Of a stretch of DNA of 26,078 nucleotides, positions 15,544 through 23,994 are shown piece after piece. Position 1 is the first letter of the stretch. Each line of letters starts with the position of its first letter. Source of the stretch: JBBQYA01 sp038209155 (lineage in GTDB: Bacteria; Bacteroidota; Bacteroidia; Sphingobacteriales; Sphingobacteriaceae). The notes below the pieces were generated by a model, which was given only the letters and a program-made list of their open reading frames with translations, had not been told where the DNA came from and searched no databases. The position numbers and the translations under genes are program-made. The stretch covers positions 1 through 26,078 of the forward strand of contig JBBQYA010000036.1 of NCBI GenBank assembly GCA_038209155.1, read 5' to 3'.

Positions 15544-16794
15544 ATGCTATATTATCTTTTTTCCTATTTGGATAAGCGCTACGATATTATTGGCGCCGGC
15601 GTGTTTCAATATATTTCTTTCAGAACAGCAATGGCTGTCATTCTTTCTTTAGTCATTTCATTATTAATTGGAAAAAGATTGATTGGCTATTTGAGAAAAA
15701 TGCAAATAGGAGAAACGATAAGAGATTTAGGTTTAGATGGGCAAAACGAAAAGAAAGGAACACCAACTATGGGTGGACTTATTATTCTTGCAGCTATCGT
15801 AATCCCAACTTTTCTATTCGCAAAACTGGATAATATTTATATCATTTTAATGCTAATAACAACCTTTTGGACAGGTGCTATTGGTTTTTTAGATGATTAT
15901 ATTAAAGTATTTAAAAAGGATAAAGAAGGTTTGCCGGGTAGATTAAAAATTCTTGCTCAAGTTGGTTTGGGATTAATCATCGGCTACACCATGTATTTCA
16001 ATGATGATATAGTAATTCGTGAAAAAGCAATTATTTATACTCCAGGAATTGAGCAGAATAAGTCTCTTGAAGATGTTCAATCTTCCAGAAATTATTTTCA
16101 AGATGAAGAAGTGAAATCGACTAAAACCAATATTCCATTTTACAAAAACAATGAATTTGATTACGCTAAATTGTTGAAATTCTTGGGAGATGGATATGAG
16201 AATTATGCTTTTTGGATTTTCATTCCAGCCGTTATTATCATAATTACTGCTGTAAGCAATGGAGCAAATATTACTGATGGTATAGATGGTTTAGCAACTG
16301 GAACTTCCGCTATTGTGGGTGCTACGTTGGGAATTTTAGCTTATGTATCAGGTAATTTGGTTTTTGCTAATTACTTGAACATAATGTACATCCCAAATTC
16401 TGGTGAATTAGTCGTCTTTGCAGGTGCATTTATCGGTGCTTGCATTGGTTTTCTTTGGTATAATTCTTTTCCAGCTCAAGTTTTTATGGGCGATACGGGC
16501 AGTTTAGCATTAGGTGGAATCATTGCTTCTTTTGCAATCATGATCAGAAAAGAATTGCTCATTCCTATTCTTTGTGGAATATTTTTAGTTGAAAATTTAT
16601 CGGTAATGATCCAAGTTGGATATTTTAAATACACCAAAAGAAAATACGGCGAAGGAAGACGAATTTTTCTGATGTCGCCATTACATCACCATTTTCAAAA
16701 GCAAGGATTTCATGAAGCTAAAATTGTAATTCGATTTTGGATTATCGGAATCATGTTGGCTGTTTTAACCATTGTTACACTTAAATTAAGATAA
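15544..16794 (+). CDS. mraY: Phospho-N-acetylmuramoyl-pentapeptide transferase
   Basis: This 416-residue polytopic membrane enzyme transfers phospho-MurNAc-pentapeptide to undecaprenyl phosphate, making lipid I. Key segments are KKGTPTMGGLI (70-80), FLDDYIK with D117-D118, NGANITDGIDGLATG (239-253), MGDTGSLALGG, and SPLHHHFQKQGFHE. About ten hydrophobic segments are visible. Compared with the ~360-residue proteobacterial form it is longer by a hydrophilic insert of about 60 residues (around 157-217, including the run KAIIYTPGIEQNKSLEDV), as often seen in Bacteroidota. It starts 4 bases after the murE stop. No murF lies between them. Confidence 0.97.
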   Translation: MLYYLFSYLDKRYDIIGAGVFQYISFRTAMAVILSLVISLLIGKRLIGYLRKMQIGETIRDLGLDGQNEKKGTPTMGGLIILAAIVIPTFLFAKLDNIYIILMLITTFWTGAIGFLDDYIKVFKKDKEGLPGRLKILAQVGLGLIIGYTMYFNDDIVIREKAIIYTPGIEQNKSLEDVQSSRNYFQDEEVKSTKTNIPFYKNNEFDYAKLLKFLGDGYENYAFWIFIPAVIIIITAVSNGANITDGIDGLATGTSAIVGATLGILAYVSGNLVFANYLNIMYIPNSGELVVFAGAFIGACIGFLWYNSFPAQVFMGDTGSLALGGIIASFAIMIRKELLIPILCGIFLVENLSVMIQVGYFKYTKRKYGEGRRIFLMSPLHHHFQKQGFHEAKIVIRFWIIGIMLAVLTIVTLKLR

Positions 16795-16800
16795 TTTTTA

Positions 16801-18183
16801 ATGTCGCTCTCCAATCAAAATACACAAACAACTGAAAGCTTTTCAAAAAAGGGCTTATTAGTAATTTTGGGTGCTGGCGAAAGTGGATTGGGTGCAGCAA
16901 TTCTTGGTTTGAGTCAAGGATTCGATGTTTTTGTTTCAGATGCGGGAAAAATAACTGAAAAATATAAAGCAGAATTAAAAGAAAAGAAAATTGATTTTGA
17001 AGAAGGAGTACATACCGATTCTAGAATTCTTGAAGCAATAGAAATTGTAAAAAGTCCAGGTATTCCAGATAATGCATCTATCATTAGAAAATGTAAAGAA
17101 GCAGGAATTTCTATTGTATCAGAAATAGAATTTGCAGCAAGATTTACTACCGCAAAAATTATTGCGATCACGGGAAGTAACGGTAAAACCACCACTACTT
17201 TATTGACTCATCATTTATTAACTAAAGCTGGAATAAAAGCTGGTTTAGGTGGAAATATTGGAAAAAGTTTCGCTCGCCAAGTTGCAGATTCAGATTGCGA
17301 TTGGTTTGTTTTAGAGTTAAGTAGTTTTCAGCTAGATGGCATGTTTAGTTTTAGAGCAGACATTGCTGTTCTTCTCAATATAACTCCTGATCATTTAGAT
17401 CGGTATGAGTATAAAATGAAGAATTACGTTGCTTCTAAATTTAGAATTACTCAAAACCAAACTGCAAAGGATTTTTTCATTTATTGCTCAGATGATGAGG
17501 AAACGATGAGAGAGTTGCCAAATCAAAAAATAAGTTCAATTTCATTGCCTTTCAGTATCAAAACTGAAGAAAAAACAGGAGCATCATTATCTGATGATCA
17601 ATTAACTATACACATTCCTAATTCTACTTTTCATATGTCAATCACCGAACTAGCTCTTCAGGGCAAACACAACATTTATAATTCTATGGCATCAGGTATT
17701 GTTGCCAAAGTTTTGCAAATAAGAAATGAAACGATTCGTGAAAGTTTAGGCGACTTCAAAAATATAGATCATCGTTTAGAATTTGTAGCAAAAATCCAAG
17801 GAATAGAATTTATAAATGACAGCAAAGCCACCAATGTAAATTCGGTTTGGTTTGCCTTGGAAACTATGCATGCTCCCGTTATTTGGATTGCTGGTGGCGT
17901 AGACAAAGGAAATGATTACGCTATGTTAAAGTCATTAGTAAAAGAAAAAGTAAAGGCAATTGTATGCTTAGGAAAAGATAGTAGAAAAATTCATGATGCT
18001 TTTAATGATGATGTAGATGTAATTGTAAATACATTTTCTATGAGAGAGGCTACAGAAATTGCTTATCATTTAGGTAAAAAAGGTGACATAGTTTTATTGA
18101 GTCCGGCTTGTGCAAGTTTTGATTTGTTTAAAAATTATGAAGATCGTGGACAACAATTTAAAGAGGCAGTTAAAGAATTGTAA
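16801..18183 (+). CDS. murD: UDP-N-acetylmuramoyl-L-alanine:D-glutamate ligase
   Basis: This 460-residue cytoplasmic Mur ligase adds D-glutamate to UDP-MurNAc-L-Ala. It has an N-terminal Rossmann domain with LVILGAGESGLGAA (20-33), the ATP-binding GSNGKTTTT (125-133), and the Mur ligase signature HLDRYEYKMKNYVASKFRI. The C-terminal domain contains HRLEFVAKIQGIEFINDSKATN and VLLSPACASFDLFKNYEDRGQQF, which is diagnostic of MurD. The first ~17 residues are a polar extension before the usual start of the fold. It is separated from mraY by 6 bases. Confidence 0.97.
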   Translation: MSLSNQNTQTTESFSKKGLLVILGAGESGLGAAILGLSQGFDVFVSDAGKITEKYKAELKEKKIDFEEGVHTDSRILEAIEIVKSPGIPDNASIIRKCKEAGISIVSEIEFAARFTTAKIIAITGSNGKTTTTLLTHHLLTKAGIKAGLGGNIGKSFARQVADSDCDWFVLELSSFQLDGMFSFRADIAVLLNITPDHLDRYEYKMKNYVASKFRITQNQTAKDFFIYCSDDEETMRELPNQKISSISLPFSIKTEEKTGASLSDDQLTIHIPNSTFHMSITELALQGKHNIYNSMASGIVAKVLQIRNETIRESLGDFKNIDHRLEFVAKIQGIEFINDSKATNVNSVWFALETMHAPVIWIAGGVDKGNDYAMLKSLVKEKVKAIVCLGKDSRKIHDAFNDDVDVIVNTFSMREATEIAYHLGKKGDIVLLSPACASFDLFKNYEDRGQQFKEAVKEL

Positions 18184-18273
18184 ACCTGTTAAGAAGTTAG
18201 GAACTAACATTAAACTAAAGCTGATTTAAATAATAATTTTTGCTCAAACTAAACTAAAAATAAATACCAAATT

Positions 18274-19416
18274 GTGAACTGGATTTTAAAACATACAAAA
18301 GGTGATAAATGGATATGGTTGATCATATTCGCACTTTCTATGTGTTCTATGCTAGCAGTTTACAGTTCTACAGGTACACTGGCTTATCGGTATCAATCTG
18401 GAAATATTTATCACTATTTAATAAAGCATATGACCATGATTTTTGTAGGTCTTGGTTTAATGTATATAGCACATTTAATCAACTACAGATATTATTCCAG
18501 AGGTGCGCAGCTTTTATTATATATTTCAATTCCTCTGTTATTATTCACTTTATTTTTTGGTTCTGAAATAAACCAAGCATCTCGTTGGGTTAAACTTCCA
18601 GGCACTTCTCTAACTTTCCAAACTTCTGATATTGCCAAACTAGCATTGGTGATGTTTTTAGCAAGAGAATTATCCAAAAGACAAGAAAAAATTAAAAACT
18701 TCAAAGAGGCTTTTTTACCAATCGTAGCATCTGTTATAGTTATTTGCGGTTTAATAGCGCCAGCAAATTTATCCACTGCATTACTCGTTTTTGGCACAAG
18801 CGTTTTATTACTTTTAATAGGAAGAATAAGCGCCAAACAAATTGGTATTGTATGTCTAGCAGGTGGAATTCTGATCACTGCAGTTGTGTTTTTTGGCCCA
18901 CGAAGAGAAACCTATAAGTCTAGAGTAAACGCATTTTTACATCCTGAAAAGGCAGATCCTGATAAGAAATTCCAAACAGATCAAGCAAAAATAGCCATAG
19001 CCACAGGTGGTTTTTTTGGTAAAGGACCGGGAAATAGTACACAAAGAAATTTCCTTCCTTCGCCCTTTGCAGATTTTATTTATGCAATAATTATTGAAGA
19101 ATACGGACTTTTTGGAGCTGGATTTATCATCATGCTTTATTTGGTTTTGCTCTTTCGCTGTATTCGCATTGTCACATTAAGCCCCAAAGCATTTGGGGCA
19201 TTACTTGCGGCTGGATTAAGTTTTAGTCTTACTATTCAGGCATTTGCAAATATGGCTGTCGCAGTAAATTTATTTCCGGTTACAGGTGTTGCTTTGCCAT
19301 TGGTAAGTATGGGTGGAACTTCCATATTATTTAATTCCATAGCATTTGGAATTATTTTAAGTGTAAGTAGAGATATTGAGGAAATTAAGAAAGGAGGAGA
19401 ACTTGCTACAGCCTGA
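18274..19416 (+). CDS. ftsW: Septal peptidoglycan glycosyltransferase FtsW (SEDS family)
   Basis: This 380-residue SEDS membrane protein has about ten hydrophobic helices. It polymerises lipid II at the septum together with FtsI. SEDS features include VYSSTGTLAYR near the first helix, NQASRWVKLPGTSLTFQTSDIAKLAL, the large loop with IAIATGGFFGKGPGNSTQRNFLPSPFADFIYAIIIEEYGL, and the final FPVTGVALPLVSMGGTS. The start is GTG (GTG AAC TGG ATT), with no ATG in a plausible position. The 90-base gap before it is the largest in the cluster and contains a small inverted repeat GTTAG-GAA-CTAAC (18196-18208). It overlaps murG by 14 bases. Confidence 0.95.
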   Translation: MNWILKHTKGDKWIWLIIFALSMCSMLAVYSSTGTLAYRYQSGNIYHYLIKHMTMIFVGLGLMYIAHLINYRYYSRGAQLLLYISIPLLLFTLFFGSEINQASRWVKLPGTSLTFQTSDIAKLALVMFLARELSKRQEKIKNFKEAFLPIVASVIVICGLIAPANLSTALLVFGTSVLLLLIGRISAKQIGIVCLAGGILITAVVFFGPRRETYKSRVNAFLHPEKADPDKKFQTDQAKIAIATGGFFGKGPGNSTQRNFLPSPFADFIYAIIIEEYGLFGAGFIIMLYLVLLFRCIRIVTLSPKAFGALLAAGLSFSLTIQAFANMAVAVNLFPVTGVALPLVSMGGTSILFNSIAFGIILSVSRDIEEIKKGGELATA

Positions 19417-20527
19417 TCTTTCGGTAAAATCTAGAAGAATTATTATAAGTGGTGGTGGCACAGGTGGTCATATTTTTCCAGCTATCGCTATTGCTAATGC
19501 TTTGATGACATTAAACCCTACCAATGAATTACTTTTTGTTGGTGCTAATGGAAAAATGGAAATGGAAAAAGTTCCAGCAGCAGGTTATTCCATCATTGGT
19601 TTAGATATTCAAGGTATTCAAAGAAGTTTAAGTTTAACTAATTTGATGTTTCCGTATAAACTGGTAAAGAGTTTTTTAAAAGCAATTTCAATTATTAGCA
19701 AATTCAAACCCGATGTCGCAGTGGGAGTAGGAGGATATGCTTCTGGTCCTTTATTATATGCAGCTTCTCTTCGTGGAATTCCTTATTTATTGCAAGAGCA
19801 AAATTCTTATCCTGGAATTACCAATAAATCATTAGCAGCCAGAGCCGCAAAAATCTGCGTTGCTTTTACCGGTATGGATGTTTTTTTTCCAAAAGATAAA
19901 TTGCTCTTAACAGGAAATCCAATCCGTAAAGACATTTTTAATGTAGATGAAAAAAAAGCCGAAGCTTGTGCATTTTTTAATTTTACTCCAGAAAGAAAAA
20001 CCATTTTAGTATTAGGCGGCAGCGGTGGTGCAAGAACTATAAATGAAGCATTAGAAGCGCATGTTCTTACTTTTTTAAATGCTGGCTGTCAGGTTATCTG
20101 GCAAACTGGAAAATTTTATTATCAAGATATTTTACTAAAGTATCCGGAAGGAACTCATAAATTATTACGTGTAACTGAGTTTCTTTCGAGGATGGAATAT
20201 GCCTATGCAATGAGCGATTTAATTATTTCTCGGGCTGGGGCTGGCACAATTTCCGAACTTTGTATTGTAAAAAGACCAGTGGTTTTGATTCCTTCTCCAC
20301 ATGTGGCTGAGGATCATCAAACAAAAAATGCTATGTCTTTGGTAAATAAAAATGCTGCAATATTAATTGCTGATAATGCAGCCGTTGATAAATTGGGAAC
20401 AGTTGTTCTACGCTTAATAAAAGATGAAAATGAGTGTAATCAATTAAGTGAAAATATTGGAAAACTTGCCTTGAATGATTCTGCAGAGCTTATTGCATTA
20501 GAAGTTTTAAAACTAGCAAAGAACTGA
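19403..20527 (+). CDS. murG: Undecaprenyl-PP-MurNAc-pentapeptide GlcNAc transferase
   Basis: This 374-residue peripheral membrane GT-B glycosyltransferase converts lipid I to lipid II. The N-terminal domain has SGGGTGGHIFPA (GGGTGGH at about 17-23) and the C-terminal domain has VLGGSGGARTINEAL and SDLIISRAGAGTISEL (UDP-GlcNAc binding), plus AEDHQTKNA. I place the start at TTG 19403 because AAGGAGG (19391-19397) sits 5 bases upstream, an excellent Shine-Dalgarno, and this leaves a normal N-terminus. A longer frame from TTG 19376 would translate through that site. The gene overlaps the end of ftsW and its stop shares one base with the murC start (TGATG). Confidence 0.95.
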   Translation: MLQPDLSVKSRRIIISGGGTGGHIFPAIAIANALMTLNPTNELLFVGANGKMEMEKVPAAGYSIIGLDIQGIQRSLSLTNLMFPYKLVKSFLKAISIISKFKPDVAVGVGGYASGPLLYAASLRGIPYLLQEQNSYPGITNKSLAARAAKICVAFTGMDVFFPKDKLLLTGNPIRKDIFNVDEKKAEACAFFNFTPERKTILVLGGSGGARTINEALEAHVLTFLNAGCQVIWQTGKFYYQDILLKYPEGTHKLLRVTEFLSRMEYAYAMSDLIISRAGAGTISELCIVKRPVVLIPSPHVAEDHQTKNAMSLVNKNAAILIADNAAVDKLGTVVLRLIKDENECNQLSENIGKLALNDSAELIALEVLKLAKN

Positions 20528-21879
20528 TGAAAGAGCTAGATAAAATAAAATATGTTTTTTTATTAGGAATAGGGGGCATCGGTATGAGTGGTTTGGCGCG
20601 TTATTTTAAAAACAGAAATTGCATAGTTTCCGGTTACGATAAAACAGAAACTCCATTAACAAAGCAATTAGTTCAAGAAGGAATTTCCATTATTTATGTT
20701 GATGATTTAAATTTAGTTCAGGATCCATTTAAAGATAATTCAGAAGAAATATTAATTATCTACACACCAGCCATTCCAGTCAACAATTCTATTTTTACCT
20801 ATTTTGTTCAGCAAGGAAATATTTATAAACGATCGCAAGTTTTAGGAATTATAAGCGAAGGAATGTACACGATTGCAGTAGCAGGAACTCATGGCAAAAC
20901 CACTACTTCCACTATTATTACGCATTTATTAAAATCTGGAGGAATAGATTGCACCGCATTCCTAGGCGGTATTTCTACCAATTATCATTCTAATTTTTTG
21001 ATTGGAGATTCTAATGTTATGGTCGTAGAAGCAGATGAATACGATCGCTCTTTCTTGACATTACATCCAGATGTGGCAGTAATTACTTCGATGGATGCAG
21101 ATCATTTGGATATTTATGGTAATGCGGAATCGTTAGAAAAATCTTTCCAATTATTTGCTTCTCAATTAAAAGAAGGTGGTCAGTTATTTGTTAAATTGGG
21201 ATTGGATATAAATCAAAATAAAAAAAGTTATTCCGTTATAAATACAACTGATATCTATGCTGATAATATCAAAATCAATGATGGAAATTATTATTTTGAT
21301 TTTCATAATTCTGATTGCACCATCAGTAATCTTACTTTAGGTTTGGCTGGAATGCACAATGTAGAAAATGCAGTAGTAGCAATCGCTGTGGCACTTTCTC
21401 AAAAGATAAATGAAGAGGATTTAAGACAAGCCTTAAAATCATATTCGGGAGTAAAAAGAAGATTTGAATATATAATTAAAAGCAATAATCAAATTTATAT
21501 TGATGATTATGCACATCATCCTACAGAAATAGAAGCTTGTATTAATTCAGTAAAACAGTTGTACCCAAATAAAAAGTTGACAGTCGTTTTTCAACCTCAT
21601 TTATTTACACGAACGAGAGATTTTGCATCTGATTTTGCAATATCATTATCAGTAGCAGATCAATTAATTCTTTTGAATATTTATCCGGCACGCGAACTAC
21701 CAATTGAAGGTATTACTTCTCAAATGCTTTTAGATTTAATTCAAAACCCAAATAAAGTTTTAGTTGCTGATGATGAATTAGTGGCTACAATTCATAAACA
21801 TAAACCAGAATTATTATTAACTCTTGGTGCTGGAGATATTGATCGTTTTGTTGAACCCTTAAAATTAATCTTATCATGA
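20527..21879 (+). CDS. murC: UDP-N-acetylmuramate:L-alanine ligase
   Basis: This 450-residue Mur ligase adds the first residue, L-Ala, to UDP-MurNAc. It has an N-terminal Rossmann domain FLLGIGGIGMSGLARYF (11-27), the ATP loop GTHGKTTTST (120-129), EADEYDRSFL (substrate/metal region), DADHLDIYG, and the C-terminal DDYAHHPTEIEA and FQPHLFTRTRDF, which are diagnostic of MurC. The start overlaps the murG stop by one base, and the end overlaps ftsQ by ATGA. No ddl gene follows, unlike many proteobacterial clusters. Confidence 0.97.
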   Translation: MKELDKIKYVFLLGIGGIGMSGLARYFKNRNCIVSGYDKTETPLTKQLVQEGISIIYVDDLNLVQDPFKDNSEEILIIYTPAIPVNNSIFTYFVQQGNIYKRSQVLGIISEGMYTIAVAGTHGKTTTSTIITHLLKSGGIDCTAFLGGISTNYHSNFLIGDSNVMVVEADEYDRSFLTLHPDVAVITSMDADHLDIYGNAESLEKSFQLFASQLKEGGQLFVKLGLDINQNKKSYSVINTTDIYADNIKINDGNYYFDFHNSDCTISNLTLGLAGMHNVENAVVAIAVALSQKINEEDLRQALKSYSGVKRRFEYIIKSNNQIYIDDYAHHPTEIEACINSVKQLYPNKKLTVVFQPHLFTRTRDFASDFAISLSVADQLILLNIYPARELPIEGITSQMLLDLIQNPNKVLVADDELVATIHKHKPELLLTLGAGDIDRFVEPLKLILS

Positions 21880-22646
21880 AAACGGTAAAATTAATCGCAA
21901 TAGTTTTAGGATGGATTGTAGCATTTTCTGCATGGGTAATTTCTGTTGGTTTTAGTGAAAAAAAGCAAAAGGAAATTAATTGCAAAAAGATTACTATCCA
22001 ATTAGATAATAGTAATTTCTTTTTAGAAAAAGAAGATGTTTTAAATTTAATAGGAGGTAAAGATGCAGGTTTAATTGGGGAACCCATCCATCTATTACCT
22101 ATTCAGAAAATAGAACAGAAATTAAGATGGAATCCTTATATCCAAAAAGCTGATGTATTTACGGGTGTTGATGGAGAATTAAATATAAATGTTCTTCAAA
22201 AAACTCCTGTAGTTCGTTTTATTAACCTTTTTGGAGATAATTTTTATGTAGACTCCAAAGGAATTAAAATGCCTTTGTCTATGAATTTTACCCCGCACCT
22301 TTTAGTAGTTCATGGTAAAATTGCTGAGAGCGCAGAATTAGGAAAACCAATTAATTTTCAAATTAGCAAAGATCTTTTAACACTCGCAGAATTTATTAGT
22401 AAAGATGAATTTTGGAACGCTCAAATAGAAGAAGTTTTTGTAAAGGAGAATAGCGATTTTGAATTAATACCAAGAGTAGGATCGCATAAAATAATTTTAG
22501 GTGACATTAATAATTTGGATGAGAAATTCCGCAAACTTTTAATTTTTTACAATCAAGGGCTTAAGCAAGTTGGCTGGGAAAAATACAGTATAATTAATTT
22601 AAAATATTCTAATCAAATAGTTTGTACCAAAAAAGATAGTTTATGA
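21876..22646 (+). CDS. ftsQ: Cell division protein FtsQ/DivIB-like
   Basis: This 256-residue bitopic membrane protein has a short cytoplasmic N-terminus, one helix at about residues 5-26 (KLIAIVLGWIVAFSAWVISVG), and a periplasmic domain. Residues ~38-112 fit a POTRA domain (ITIQLDNSNFFLEKEDVLNLI...IEQKLRWNPYIQKADV...LNINVLQKTPVVRF). Residues ~115-245 are the beta domain (DNFYVDSKGIKMPL...). In the divisome FtsQ recruits FtsL/FtsB and regulates FtsW/FtsI. Sequence is divergent, so the call rests on architecture and on position between murC and ftsA, with ATGA overlaps at both ends. Confidence 0.9.
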   Translation: MKTVKLIAIVLGWIVAFSAWVISVGFSEKKQKEINCKKITIQLDNSNFFLEKEDVLNLIGGKDAGLIGEPIHLLPIQKIEQKLRWNPYIQKADVFTGVDGELNINVLQKTPVVRFINLFGDNFYVDSKGIKMPLSMNFTPHLLVVHGKIAESAELGKPINFQISKDLLTLAEFISKDEFWNAQIEEVFVKENSDFELIPRVGSHKIILGDINNLDEKFRKLLIFYNQGLKQVGWEKYSIINLKYSNQIVCTKKDSL

Positions 22647-23968
22647 AAAATACAGATCAAGAATTGAAAGAGGTAGGTGTAGGAGAATTAGTCGTTGGAC
22701 TTGATATCGGAACTACAAAAATTTGTGCCATAGTAGGACAGAAAAATGAATTCGGCAAGATTGAAGTGCTCGGAATGGGAAAAGCTGAATCTGCAGGAGT
22801 CACTCGTGGTGTAGTTTCAAATATTGAAAAAACTGTTCAGGCTATCAAGGATGCAGTTATTGAAGCAGAAAACAAATCTGGTGTTGATATTAAAGTAGTA
22901 AATGTAGGAATAGCTGGTCAGCATATTAAAAGCTTACAGCACCGTGGTATTATTGTAAGAAAAAACACAATCGATGAAATTTCAAGAGATGATATTTCGC
23001 GATTAATAGAGGATATGTATAAATTGGTAATGGCTCCCGGTGAGTCAATTATTCATGTACTTCCACAAGAATTCACTGTTGATAATGAACAAGGAATCAA
23101 AGATCCAATCGGAATGGCTGGAGTTCGTTTAGAAGCAAATTTTCATATCATTACTGGACAAATAACTGCAGCAGAAAATATAAATAAATGTGTTCGGAAA
23201 GCGGGGCTTGAAGCTTCTGATTTAATTCTAGAACCTCTTGCCTCTGCAGAATCTGTATTAAGTGACGAAGAACGAGAAGCAGGAGTTGTGTTAGTCGATA
23301 TTGGAGGTGGTACTACCGATATTGCTATTTTTCATGAAGGAATTATAAGGCATACTGCTGTAATTCCATTCGGAGGTAACAGTATTACAGAGGATATAAG
23401 AGAAGGTTGCACGGTTATGAAAACCCATGCAGAAATGTTAAAAGTTAAGTTTGGTTCCGCATTAGCAGACGAAAATCAAGAAACAGAAATAATTTCCATT
23501 CCCGGTTTGCGAGGTCGTGAACCAAAGGAAGTTTCTGTAAAAAATCTAGCCTATATAATTCAAGCTAGAATGGAAGAAATCATAGAACATGTTCATTATG
23601 AAATAAAAAGCTCTGGATTCGAAAAGAAATTAATTGCAGGAATTGTACTTACTGGTGGTGGAGCAAATTTGAAGCATTTATGTCAATTGGTCGAATTTAT
23701 TACGGGCATGGATGCAAGAGTTGGTTATCCAAATGAGCATTTGGCAAAAAGTAATGTCGATGAAATAAAGAGTCCTATGTATGCTACAGCAATAGGTTTG
23801 GTGATAAAAGGAATAAAAAGAATTGAACAGGAGGCTTCTCCCAAAAAGAATTTAACTAAGCAAGAAGATAAAGCAGAAACAAACAGAAAAGGTTTATTTC
23901 ATAAAATATTGAATAAAGGAAAAGAATTTTTTCAGAGTGATGTAGATGACTCTGATTTCACAAAATAA
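22643..23968 (+). CDS. ftsA: Cell division protein FtsA
   Basis: This 441-residue actin-like ATPase links FtsZ filaments to the membrane. ATP-site segments are GLDIGTTKICAIVG (19-32), VVLVDIGGGTTDIAIF (215-230) and IVLTGGGANL (334-343). The SHS2/1C region covers ~90-175. The C-terminus carries the membrane-targeting amphipathic helix, KGLFHKILNKGKEFF, after a charged linker. The start overlaps ftsQ by ATGA. There is a 26-base gap to ftsZ. Length is close to the family norm. Confidence 0.97.
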   Translation: MKNTDQELKEVGVGELVVGLDIGTTKICAIVGQKNEFGKIEVLGMGKAESAGVTRGVVSNIEKTVQAIKDAVIEAENKSGVDIKVVNVGIAGQHIKSLQHRGIIVRKNTIDEISRDDISRLIEDMYKLVMAPGESIIHVLPQEFTVDNEQGIKDPIGMAGVRLEANFHIITGQITAAENINKCVRKAGLEASDLILEPLASAESVLSDEEREAGVVLVDIGGGTTDIAIFHEGIIRHTAVIPFGGNSITEDIREGCTVMKTHAEMLKVKFGSALADENQETEIISIPGLRGREPKEVSVKNLAYIIQARMEEIIEHVHYEIKSSGFEKKLIAGIVLTGGGANLKHLCQLVEFITGMDARVGYPNEHLAKSNVDEIKSPMYATAIGLVIKGIKRIEQEASPKKNLTKQEDKAETNRKGLFHKILNKGKEFFQSDVDDSDFTK

Positions 23969-23994
23969 AAACAAACAGACAAAAATAATACGAC

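Noticed and set aside
18196..18208. Small inverted repeat GTTAG-GAA-CTAAC before ftsW as a terminator
   Set aside because: Stem of only 5 bp, no U-run, and it lies within a cluster that appears to be one operon.
19376..19402. Upstream TTG start for murG
   Set aside because: It would translate through a strong Shine-Dalgarno that is placed correctly for TTG 19403.
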